A stretch of DNA of 64,000 nt, taken from NCBI GenBank assembly GCA_945882095.1, contig CAMCWF010000009.1:1-64000 (forward strand), given 5' to 3'. This DNA is from Chryseobacterium gleum. GTDB taxonomy: Bacteria > Bacteroidota > Bacteroidia > Flavobacteriales_D > Crocinitomicaceae. The position numbers and the translations under genes are program-made. The first letter of the stretch is position 1. Each line of letters opens with the position of its first letter. Positions 55,397 to 63,296 of the stretch are shown one piece after another. Under the pieces are notes generated by a model that saw only the letters and a list, made by a program, of their open reading frames with translations, had not been told where the DNA came from and did not search any database.

Positions 55397-57111
55397 TTAA
55401 TATTCAATGTCTAAATTAAATCGATTTTTCAAGGTGTGAATGTTCGGATTTTTCCTCGCCATGGCTTGAAATTTATCTTTTCCAGTGACAGGTTTTTGCA
55501 CTTCGGTAGGGTTGTCGATGACGTCAAGTTTGATTTCTAAAAATCCATTTTTAAGGCTCTGTCTTAAAAAGTTAACATATTCTTGAAGAATCGGTCGGAT
55601 GTATTCTACTTGTACCTGATTGTCTAAGGTTAAGGTTATCGTCTCATCGTCCAACAATGGATCGCGTTTGATCAGCGCGTGGAAAAAGGTTTCCTTGCCG
55701 GCTTCTCTTACTTCATGGGCATATTGTCGCGAAAACTTTTTGAGGTCACTAAGCGAAACCACTTCTCTGGGTAGGTTTCCGACAGGTTGAGAGGTCTGTT
55801 TTCTTTGAGCCTCCATTTCGGATTTGATGCTGATGGTATTTGTTGATTCCGCCACGGGCGTAGGGGCCTGCGTAGAAGGGATTTTTTTGACGACTTCCTG
55901 GATTTTTACTACCTCCAAAGGAGCTTCAGGCTTGTTCGTTCCTTGAACGGTCTTTCGCAAAGATGCTGGATAAGGCAAGATGTCAATGGGATCCGTTAGG
56001 GATTTTTTTTTTCGGATTCCTGTTGAAGGGATCCTAATTCCAAAAGCGCAACTTCGAGGAGCAACCTAGTATTTTTGGAGGTCTTGAATTGTGTGTCTGC
56101 CTTACTCAAAGCGAACAAACCACGAACAATTTGGTTTCTTTCCCACGCTTTGGATTGTTCTATGTACTTGTTTTGTACCGTTTCTGATATGTCTAATATG
56201 GGAAGGGTTCTTGGGTCTTTGGCAATCAATAGGTTTCTAAAGTGATCTGAAAGTCCTTGTAGAAACATTTGTCCATCGAATCCTTTTTCCAAAATCGCAT
56301 TGAGTTCGAGCAGCGCGGCGGCAAGATCTTCCTTTTTCAAGTGGTCTAGCAAATTGAAATAATGCTCATAGTCCAATACATGCAAATTGTTTAGCGTACT
56401 GTCGTAGGTAATGTTGTTGCCTGTAAACGACGCAATTTGGTCGAAAATAGACAAGGCATCCCGCAAGGCTCCATCTGACTTCATGGCTATTAAATGTAGG
56501 GCTTCCATTTCAGCGGAAATGCCTTCTTTTTCAGCGATGCTCTGAAGATGGTTGGCAATATCGGATACCTTAATTCTGCTAAAATCAAATATTTGACAGC
56601 GCGAGAGAATGGTAGGAATTATTTTGTGTTTTTCTGTGGTGGCAAGTATGAAAACAGCGTATGGAGGGGGTTCTTCCAGTGTTTTTAGGAATGAATTAAA
56701 GGCACTGTTCGAGAGCATGTGGACCTCGTCGATAATATAGATTCGGTACTTTCCAAGCATCGGTGGGATACGCACCTGCTCGATGATCGCTCGAATGTCA
56801 TCCACGGAGTTATTGGAAGCGGCATCAAGTTCATAGATGCTTAAAGAGTTCCCTGTTTTGAACGAAAGACAAGATTCACATTCGTCGCATGCCTCTTGTA
56901 TGTCTGAAAGTTGAAAGCAATTAAGTGTTTTTGCCAAGATACGCGCAGTCGTCGTTTTACCTACGCCCCTGGATCCACAGAATAAAAAAGTTTGTGCCAA
57001 ATGGTGATTCTTAATGGCATTTTTCAACGTGGTCGTTATGGACGCTTGTCCAATGACTGTATCAAAAGTTTGGGGCCTGTATTTTCTGGCAGAGACTACA
57101 AAATCACTCAT
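55397..57111 (-). CDS. dnaX: DNA polymerase III tau subunit, by -1 frameshift (dnaX full form)
   Basis: If reading shifts -1 at the A10 run (56003-56012), residues 1-369 of gamma continue as KSLTDPIDILPYPASLRK and then a 193-codon tail, giving about 571 residues. The tail frame is open from the run to the stop at 55397 and has only a TTG near its beginning, so it is not an obvious separate gene. The tail ends KDKFQAMARKNPNIHTLKNR, a conserved feature I associate with Bacteroidota DnaX C-termini. Tau binds the polymerase and DnaB; in E. coli the same gene layout makes tau and gamma. The alternative explanation is a homopolymer sequencing error. Confidence 0.75.
55996..57111 (-). CDS. dnaX: DNA polymerase III gamma-type clamp-loader ATPase (dnaX short form)
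   Basis: 371 residues in the unshifted frame, ending NP-stop two codons after the A run. The AAA+ core is complete: FLFCGSRGVGKTTTARILAK (Walker A), a four-cysteine zinc knuckle (CFQLSDIQEACDECESC), YIIDEVHMLS (Walker B), and TILSRCQIFDF (SRC sensor/finger). Domain III extends to about residue 365, so the shift point lies right after the clamp-loader collar domain, as in E. coli dnaX. A TAGCTTTG promoter element ends 4 bases before the ATG. Confidence 0.95.
   Translation of the reverse strand: MSDFVVSARKYRPQTFDTVIGQASITTTLKNAIKNHHLAQTFLFCGSRGVGKTTTARILAKTLNCFQLSDIQEACDECESCLSFKTGNSLSIYELDAASNNSVDDIRAIIEQVRIPPMLGKYRIYIIDEVHMLSNSAFNSFLKTLEEPPPYAVFILATTEKHKIIPTILSRCQIFDFSRIKVSDIANHLQSIAEKEGISAEMEALHLIAMKSDGALRDALSIFDQIASFTGNNITYDSTLNNLHVLDYEHYFNLLDHLKKEDLAAALLELNAILEKGFDGQMFLQGLSDHFRNLLIAKDPRTLPILDISETVQNKYIEQSKAWERNQIVRGLFALSKADTQFKTSKNTRLLLEVALLELGSLQQESEKKNP
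56003..56012 (-). other. A10 slippery run, candidate -1 frameshift or transcriptional slippage site
   Basis: Minus strand reads GAAAAAAAAAATCCC. In frame: GAA AAA AAA AAT CCC TAA. After a -1 shift: GAA AAA AAA AAA TCC CTA. Adding one A during transcription would give the same product. It resembles the E. coli dnaX A-run (ribosomal slip) and the Thermus dnaX A9 run (transcriptional slippage). Confidence 0.75.
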
Positions 57112-57115
57112 CGAA

Positions 57116-57123
57116 CAAAGCTA
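57116..57123 (-). promoter_or_regulatory. -7 element TAGCTTTG upstream of dnaX
   Basis: Perfect TAnnTTTG match on the minus strand, ending 4 bases before the ATG at 57111, predicting a near-leaderless dnaX transcript. Confidence 0.5.
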
Positions 57124-57192
57124 CACTTTTTAACTATTTCACTCGATTAAAAAAACAAATTGTTGAAAAAAACAATTCATCGGTGCGACGAC

Positions 57193-58764
57193 TTATTCCT
57201 TGATAAAGGTCGCCTTAAAACAAACGTTTCCTTCACTTGCTAGGAATAGATAGCCTCCCATAGGAAAGGAAGACAGGTTGATTTCTTGTTCCGTTGCGGA
57301 ATCCGTTTTCCATACAACTTCTCCTTGAGTGTTATAGATTTTCACTTCATACCCCAACAGTTTTTCTGGAATTTTGAATCCATCGTGAACAGGATTTGGG
57401 CTTATTAACATTTGGGTTTCACTCGACATTAAATGCGATTGTCCAACTTGGGTGTTTACATTCCATTTGTTGAGATAAATTCGTACCGTACCGGTTCGTA
57501 CATCACCCCAAACGGCATAGGCTGTATCTCCAATAAAAACGGCGCTCATAAAATCATTGCCTTTTCCTTCCAATATCGTGTCATGGGCTACCGATTGCGA
57601 AGTTATGGGGTAATCTTGCTCAAACCCTGCGCCACCAAAATTTTTGGTCGCTGCATAAATCTCTGAAGGTTGGTTGTACCCATCTGCACCAGCATTTCTT
57701 CGGTCTCTCCAACAAGCTAACAAATCGCCTTGTTCGTTAAAATCTGCCCAAACTAAATCTTGCACCCTTGGAATGCCTGCAGGGTCCTGGTTGATTTTTT
57801 GCATGGCACTCCATTGCGCACCCCCATTGAACGTTTCAATGTAATAGACATCGCTTTGGTCATTTTGTTGGCTGAGAAAGAGATACGCTAAATGTCCAGA
57901 ATGTGCTGGGTCCGCTGCCAATTTACCTCCACGTTTAAAAAGCCCATTAGACACCCCCATTAAGGTCCCTTGGTAGGCTATCGAATGCTGTAGGTTTATG
58001 CCTGCGTCTTGGGTCTGCACAAGGATGTGTCGCGGGAAAGGGGATTGACTTACGTCGTACGAAGGATAAATGGCCCAGTAAGTTCCGTCTCCTCCAATGG
58101 CGGGTGTGGCAGATGGCTGGGGAATGGTTGTTCCGGCTAAAAATTGCAGGGTATCCATGAAACGGGGGTTGTTAAATGACACTCCTCCATCTGTGCTTAC
58201 ACTCAAGTATGGGTTGTAAGGAGCGGAAACCAATGCGGGTTGATCTGCGTTCATGGTGCAAACATAAATGGCATCCGTAGGGTTGGCGCCGAAGTGGTCA
58301 ATCACCATCCAAGGCCTGTCGATGCAAAGTTTTCCCGGACAATCGCTTATGCTTATGACCTCTGTTGGATTTCCCCAAGTGAGACCTCCATCTGTTGATT
58401 TTCTCAACAATACCTTACCAGAAGAAAAGGTCACATTGTCATAATCTATGTAGCACATGAAGGCATTTCCCAAGTGGTCAAAACCCAGAGAGACATCCGC
58501 AGAGGAATAGGAGGGGATAAGGTGTGTTTGGGAAACGGGCTGGGTCCAACTGGTGCCTCCGTTAAAAGAAACAGCTGATTTGATAACGATTTTTTGGTTC
58601 CATTGGTATCCCATCCAAGCGGCAACCAAATGCTGCGGATTTAAGGGATTGTGGGTGAGATAGGGTTCTCCTTCAAAAATGGCTGCGTTCGATACTTCCA
58701 CATTGTTTTGCGCAAAACCTAAAAGGGGAATCCAAAAAAGCAAAGCAAAACAAAGTGTTTTCAT
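57193..58764 (-). CDS. secreted sialidase/BNR-like protein with T9SS sorting domain
   Basis: 523 residues from the ATG at 58764, which overlaps the upstream TraB-like stop (ATGA); the longer frame has no signal peptide. Signal peptide ends near LGFAQ (19). The body repeats blocks such as SFNGGTSWTQP, RKSTDGGLTWGNP, VSTDGGVSFNNP and ETFNGGAQWSA, matching BNR/Asp-box (S-x-D-G-G-x-x-W) repeats of a six-bladed propeller. The C-terminal ISPNPVHDGFKIPE to KATFIKE is a type A sorting domain. The sialidase catalytic arginines were not traced, so enzymatic activity is uncertain. Confidence 0.82.
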   Translation of the reverse strand: MKTLCFALLFWIPLLGFAQNNVEVSNAAIFEGEPYLTHNPLNPQHLVAAWMGYQWNQKIVIKSAVSFNGGTSWTQPVSQTHLIPSYSSADVSLGFDHLGNAFMCYIDYDNVTFSSGKVLLRKSTDGGLTWGNPTEVISISDCPGKLCIDRPWMVIDHFGANPTDAIYVCTMNADQPALVSAPYNPYLSVSTDGGVSFNNPRFMDTLQFLAGTTIPQPSATPAIGGDGTYWAIYPSYDVSQSPFPRHILVQTQDAGINLQHSIAYQGTLMGVSNGLFKRGGKLAADPAHSGHLAYLFLSQQNDQSDVYYIETFNGGAQWSAMQKINQDPAGIPRVQDLVWADFNEQGDLLACWRDRRNAGADGYNQPSEIYAATKNFGGAGFEQDYPITSQSVAHDTILEGKGNDFMSAVFIGDTAYAVWGDVRTGTVRIYLNKWNVNTQVGQSHLMSSETQMLISPNPVHDGFKIPEKLLGYEVKIYNTQGEVVWKTDSATEQEINLSSFPMGGYLFLASEGNVCFKATFIKE

Positions 58765-59618
58765 GGCGCCATCATTGAAATTGGGGTAACCTGGTATCCT
58801 TTCTGTTTCAGAAGATTTATTACGCCACTGTCTCCAGGAAGGTGTCCTGCTCCCACGGCAATAAAGGTGGGCTGTGATTTCATTTGTTCTTCGATGACGG
58901 GAATCCAATTTCGGTTTCTTTTGTTCAGTAAGTTTTCCGTAAAATCAGGGAAAGCAGCGGATTCCTTGGTGATCAATCCATAGAGTTTATCTAAATCTTC
59001 AGCCAAGTATGATTGCAACATCTCTTCAAACAATAAGGGTTGTCCCAACGCATCCATGAGCATTTCAACCTGGTCTTCAACGCTGACAGTGTTGATGGTT
59101 TGGAGCTGGGCTTGAATGGATTCGAGTCCTAAGGTTTTCTTTTGATTCTTTTTTGCCATGTTGTTAAATTCCACTTCATACGATTTGCTTTTCTTCATTT
59201 CTTTTTGAAGCAATAGACTCGAGAAATAGAACGGTTTCAAATGTGCGTAACGCTCAAATTTTTTGTCGGAATAATCAAGTGAATCCTTGCAATAGGAGAC
59301 CAAACGTTTGTATTCTTCAGGTGTCATGACATCTTTCAAGGTCTTTCCTTCGGGCAGCAATGTTTCCTGTGCCATTTTGATTTTGTCGGATAAGGAAAGG
59401 TTTAAATCTACCTCCATTGCCAAAGTTGAACAAGAATCAAAGGCTTGTTGCAACCTCGATTGGATCTTAAAATCTTTTTTGGGCATAAGATGTATCGTTC
59501 CATATAGGTAGGAAGGAGGGGTGCCCGGTTTGCCTTTAATGCAATACAATAGTTGGCCGAAACCTGCGCAGTGGATGCCCAGTAAAAATACCAAGGCTAA
59601 ACTTTTCGTTGCGGACAT
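58761..59618 (-). CDS. TraB/GumN family protein, exported
   Basis: 285 residues with a signal peptide ending near CAGFGQ (about 21). The family's opening motif SYLYGTIHLMPKKDF and the closing AVGAGHLPGDSGVINLLKQK (GxxH) are present. A Lys/Glu-rich helical middle region separates them. Family members are proposed metallo-hydrolases or peptidases, activity unproven. It lies 1 base after the M16 gene pair and is coupled to the BNR-like gene. Confidence 0.88.
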   Translation of the reverse strand: MSATKSLALVFLLGIHCAGFGQLLYCIKGKPGTPPSYLYGTIHLMPKKDFKIQSRLQQAFDSCSTLAMEVDLNLSLSDKIKMAQETLLPEGKTLKDVMTPEEYKRLVSYCKDSLDYSDKKFERYAHLKPFYFSSLLLQKEMKKSKSYEVEFNNMAKKNQKKTLGLESIQAQLQTINTVSVEDQVEMLMDALGQPLLFEEMLQSYLAEDLDKLYGLITKESAAFPDFTENLLNKRNRNWIPVIEEQMKSQPTFIAVGAGHLPGDSGVINLLKQKGYQVTPISMMAP

Positions 59619-59619
59619 G

Positions 59620-61707
59620 TTAAAAACCTTTTAAATCGACAACGCCGTTGATTTCAATCTTGTCGATGTTAATGTCAAAAGTAATGGGTGCCGTTGCAAC
59701 AATCAGGTGATGTGGAAACAAGAATCCACCCTCATCCAAGAATTGGTCAAACTGTGAAGTTGCAGATTCAGTTTCGCCCGATACGGTTTGAATTTTCGTC
59801 ACTTTTTCTTTCATGAAAGTTTTAACATTGTAATAATTAATCGACTGGGCATTTTCATTCTGGGTGATTTTCAAAACATAGTATTTGTTCGCTCCATCAG
59901 ATTCAATGCCTAGCAATTCCATTTTTACAGTGGATGTATTGTTTGCAAGGTTCGCTTCAGGGAAAAGGGCTTGTTCGAATGCTGCCATTTTCAATTCCTC
60001 ATCGGTCATTTTTTGTTCCCCGGTTTGCATGTTAAAAGTGTATCCTGTTTTTCCATCGAAATAAGATTTTTGGGCTACATTCCCGCCAAACTCCATTTTC
60101 TCAGCACGGATGCCTTTGTTGGTGTAGATTTCTGTGTTTGACAATGGAAAAGGGATTTTGTCTGATTTCAAGGTAGAATTTTGTGTCATGGATTTTACCT
60201 TCGCTATTTTCTTCATCGCTGATTTCAAATCTTTGGTTTGGGTTACGGCTAAAGTATACTTCAATGCCAAATCTTTTGCGGTAATGTCCGCAGGAACCAT
60301 GGCTTGTTTGATGTCCCCAAATTCATCCAGTTGAATGATTTTTCCATCGGAATCGAATTTTTTAAGCTTTTCCAGCACCTCTTCGTTTCCAACCACAACG
60401 ATGTTGTAATTGTTTTCCTTGAGATAACTTTGCGCCAATACCAATAAATCTGAAGATGAAATTGCGTTCAATTTGGTGAGGTAATTTTTATAATAGTCCG
60501 TCGGCAATCCATAGCGTTGAATGTTGTAGGCAAACCTTGCAATGGTTTGTGGTCGTTCCAGTGAACGTGCAAAACTTCCTGTTTTGGTAGCTTTTGTCAA
60601 TGCCAACTCATCGTCACTTACTTTTTCAGACAACAAGCGGTTCAGTTCATTGACAATTTCTGTAATGGCTGAGTCGGTCACCGCATTTCTAAAGTTCCCT
60701 GTAATGGAAACCCATCCGCCTTCGTTTTGAAAATTCAAACCGGAATAGCAGCCATAGGTGTAAGCCTTGTCTTCCCTCAAATTTTGCATTAGGCGTGTAC
60801 CGAATCCATTTCCACCAAACACGTCATTCAATACACTCATTTTAAGGTTGTTTGGGTCACCCATGCGCATGGCAAGTGGGAAGCTTACATGGATTACCGA
60901 TTGAACCGAACCAGTTTTGTTCACAAAATAAACTTGGTTGCCATCTAATTTCTTTGGGTCAGCAAAACTTGGTTTGGAAGGTACCTTTCCGGTCCAACTT
61001 CCAAAGTGTTTTTCCATCATTTGTTCAGCTTGTGCACGGGTGATGTCGCCCACGATGACCATGTATGCACCTTGTGGGGTGAAATTTGCAGCGTAATAAT
61101 TTTTCACATCCTCCAAGGAAATAGCAGACAAGGTGTTAACAGTCATCACTTCACCATACGGGTGGTTTGGGAAATTAACTTTCACCGTTGCATTGTTCGC
61201 CATGGCTTCTCCTTCTGATTTTACTGAAAGTAAGCTGGATTGGTATTGTTTAACCACTCTTTCGAATTCAGAGGTTGGAAAGTTTGCATTCGAGGTTAAG
61301 TCTGACATTACTTCCAATCCTTTTTCCATGTGTTTGGTAAGGGTGGAAAGGTATAGGTTGGTTGAATTCGCTGTTAAGCTTGCGCCAATGAAATCAATCT
61401 CTTTATCCAAGACATCTTTTGATCGGTTTTTAGTACCCGACATAATCAAAGACCCAGTCAGTTCTCCCAATCCTGCTTTGGCTCCTTCCATTCCAGGTGT
61501 GTATCCCAAGGTTAAGTCGAAAGAAACTTTTGGCAATTTATGATTCTCGGAAAGAATGACAATGATTCCGTTTTTCGTAGTAAAGACCTCGGATTCTTTT
61601 AATTGAATGGTTGCAGCCTCTGCCGGTTTTGGCATGACAGAGCGATCCAACTGAGCAGAAACTTGAAGGCTAAGCGAGATACAAGCGAGGTATATTAATT
61701 TTTTCAT
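59620..61707 (-). CDS. M16 peptidase-like protein lacking the HxxEH zinc motif
   Basis: 695 residues, signal peptide ending near SLQVSAQ (19). Two M16 domains are visible: the first opens VSFDLTLGYTPGMEGAKAGL, where active family members have HxxEH; the motif is absent. The R-Y type motif and the region GGNGFGTRLMQNLREDKAYT (about 290-310) are typical of M16 partner subunits. About 200 further residues at the C-terminus look like a separate domain. It probably forms a heterodimer with the active M16 protein encoded just upstream. Confidence 0.88.
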   Translation of the reverse strand: MKKLIYLACISLSLQVSAQLDRSVMPKPAEAATIQLKESEVFTTKNGIIVILSENHKLPKVSFDLTLGYTPGMEGAKAGLGELTGSLIMSGTKNRSKDVLDKEIDFIGASLTANSTNLYLSTLTKHMEKGLEVMSDLTSNANFPTSEFERVVKQYQSSLLSVKSEGEAMANNATVKVNFPNHPYGEVMTVNTLSAISLEDVKNYYAANFTPQGAYMVIVGDITRAQAEQMMEKHFGSWTGKVPSKPSFADPKKLDGNQVYFVNKTGSVQSVIHVSFPLAMRMGDPNNLKMSVLNDVFGGNGFGTRLMQNLREDKAYTYGCYSGLNFQNEGGWVSITGNFRNAVTDSAITEIVNELNRLLSEKVSDDELALTKATKTGSFARSLERPQTIARFAYNIQRYGLPTDYYKNYLTKLNAISSSDLLVLAQSYLKENNYNIVVVGNEEVLEKLKKFDSDGKIIQLDEFGDIKQAMVPADITAKDLALKYTLAVTQTKDLKSAMKKIAKVKSMTQNSTLKSDKIPFPLSNTEIYTNKGIRAEKMEFGGNVAQKSYFDGKTGYTFNMQTGEQKMTDEELKMAAFEQALFPEANLANNTSTVKMELLGIESDGANKYYVLKITQNENAQSINYYNVKTFMKEKVTKIQTVSGETESATSQFDQFLDEGGFLFPHHLIVATAPITFDINIDKIEINGVVDLKGF

Positions 61708-61711
61708 TTTT

Positions 61712-63178
61712 TTATTTTTCTTTGGGTAAGTAATAAAGGATAACCCTGGCGTTATCGGTCAAATAGGTATTTGCTACACGTAAAATGTCTTCACGGGTGA
61801 CCTTTCTGTACATTTCTAACATTTGATTGGTACGCGCTGCATTTCCAAAATACACATGGTTGTCAGCCAAATTCTCTGCAATGCCTGCAACGGTTGAATA
61901 ACTTTCAACCACTTGCTTTTCAAATTTATTCAATACGGTTTCGTATTCTTCCGCGCTGATCAATTGGTCTTTCATCAACCGAATTTGTTCATCTAATTCC
62001 TTTTGAACCTCCGGTAAAGAAATGCCATCGTTTGCCAAAGCTAAAAAGATGTTAAGTCCACCATCCTCTAGTCCGTAATTAAAAGAACCTGCATAGTTTG
62101 CCAAACGTTTGCGTTCGACCAATTCTTTGTTAATCCTAGAGCTGTTTCCTCCAGAAAGTACTTCATTCATAAATTCCAACGCATAGCTGTCGGCATTGTT
62201 TTGATCTGGAATTTTATATCCCATGAAAATGGCCGAAAGTTGAATGTTGTCAAAAATAGTATCCGTGATTACCCCATTGATTTTTGTGTTGTCTTTTTGG
62301 GTTCTACGAATGTTGATTGGGGTTTCCGAATATTTTTTAATCAATGCCAAAGCATTTTTATCCTTTGTATTGCCATAATCTTTTGGATTGAACATTTCTT
62401 TTGACATTCCATATTTCGCTGTGAATTTAACATCGTCCATTGCCATACAGTCTCTGTATAAATTCAAAGCCTGTCCTTTCGGTATGGAACCGAAATAGGT
62501 CATGATCCATTTCTTGGTTTGTTCAATTGGAATGTCTCCTGCAATGGAAATGGTCGCATTGGTGGGTACATAAAAATCTTGGTAGAATTGCACATAGTCT
62601 TGTTCTTGTGCTGCGTCAAGGTGCTCCATAGAACCGATGGGAACCCAATTGTAGGGGTGGGTAGGAAAGGCTCTTTTGAACATTTCAGTAATAAAACCTG
62701 CATACGGTTGATTGTCAACTCGTTGTCTTTTTTCTTCCTTTACAACGCTTCGCTGTGTTTCAATTCCTACGTTTTCAACTTTCGCATGCAACATACGCTC
62801 ACTTTCCAACCAAATGCCTAATTCCAATTGATTCGAAGGAAGAATTTCGTAATAAAAGGTTCGGTCCTGCGATGTGTTGGCGTTTAAAGCACCTCCGTTT
62901 TTCTCAACCAATTTGGCGTAGTCACCCCGGCCAATGTTTTGTGAACCCTCAAACAAAAGGTGTTCGAAAAAATGTGCGAAACCGGTTTTATCGGTGTTTT
63001 CATTTTTTGACCCAACGTGGTACAATACAGAAACCGCAACAATGGGCGTCGAATGCTCTTCGTGTAGAATCACATGGATGCCATTGGGTAAATCGTATTC
63101 AATGTAATTGATTTTTGTTTGGCTCATGGCCGTAAAGGCTCCCAAAACAAATAAGAAAAATATAAATCCTTTGCGCAT
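61712..63178 (-). CDS. M16 zinc peptidase, active subunit
   Basis: 488 residues with a signal peptide ending near TAMSQ (20). The inverted zinc motif is complete: FAHFFEHLLFEGSQN (HxxEH), with a downstream glutamate in TQRSVVKEEKRQR. The second domain lacks a zinc motif, as in the family. It is the first gene of the four-gene unit that continues with the inactive M16 partner (4 bases), the TraB/GumN protein and the BNR protein. Likely periplasmic oligopeptide processing. Confidence 0.92.
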   Translation of the reverse strand: MRKGFIFFLFVLGAFTAMSQTKINYIEYDLPNGIHVILHEEHSTPIVAVSVLYHVGSKNENTDKTGFAHFFEHLLFEGSQNIGRGDYAKLVEKNGGALNANTSQDRTFYYEILPSNQLELGIWLESERMLHAKVENVGIETQRSVVKEEKRQRVDNQPYAGFITEMFKRAFPTHPYNWVPIGSMEHLDAAQEQDYVQFYQDFYVPTNATISIAGDIPIEQTKKWIMTYFGSIPKGQALNLYRDCMAMDDVKFTAKYGMSKEMFNPKDYGNTKDKNALALIKKYSETPINIRRTQKDNTKINGVITDTIFDNIQLSAIFMGYKIPDQNNADSYALEFMNEVLSGGNSSRINKELVERKRLANYAGSFNYGLEDGGLNIFLALANDGISLPEVQKELDEQIRLMKDQLISAEEYETVLNKFEKQVVESYSTVAGIAENLADNHVYFGNAARTNQMLEMYRKVTREDILRVANTYLTDNARVILYYLPKEK

Positions 63179-63282
63179 GGTTATTTTTTAAGTCCACTAA
63201 ATTACACAAAGCATTAAAATACAGCTACAAATTGCCAAAACTTATTAATTTCATTGCGCAGTTTTGTGGTATAAAAATTGAC

Positions 63283-63290
63283 TAAATTTG
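63283..63290 (+). promoter_or_regulatory. -7 element TAAATTTG upstream of the truncated last gene
   Basis: Perfect TAnnTTTG match ending 6 bases before the ATG at 63297. A TTTTG at 63262-63266 lies 16 bases upstream, the same spacing as at yaaA. Confidence 0.5.
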
Positions 63291-63296
63291 AATCCT

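Noticed and set aside
55397-55978. Independent 193-codon gene downstream of dnaX gamma
   Set aside because: It has only a TTG start, stays open upstream to the A10 run, and continues the DnaX C-terminal character; better read as the tau tail after a -1 shift.
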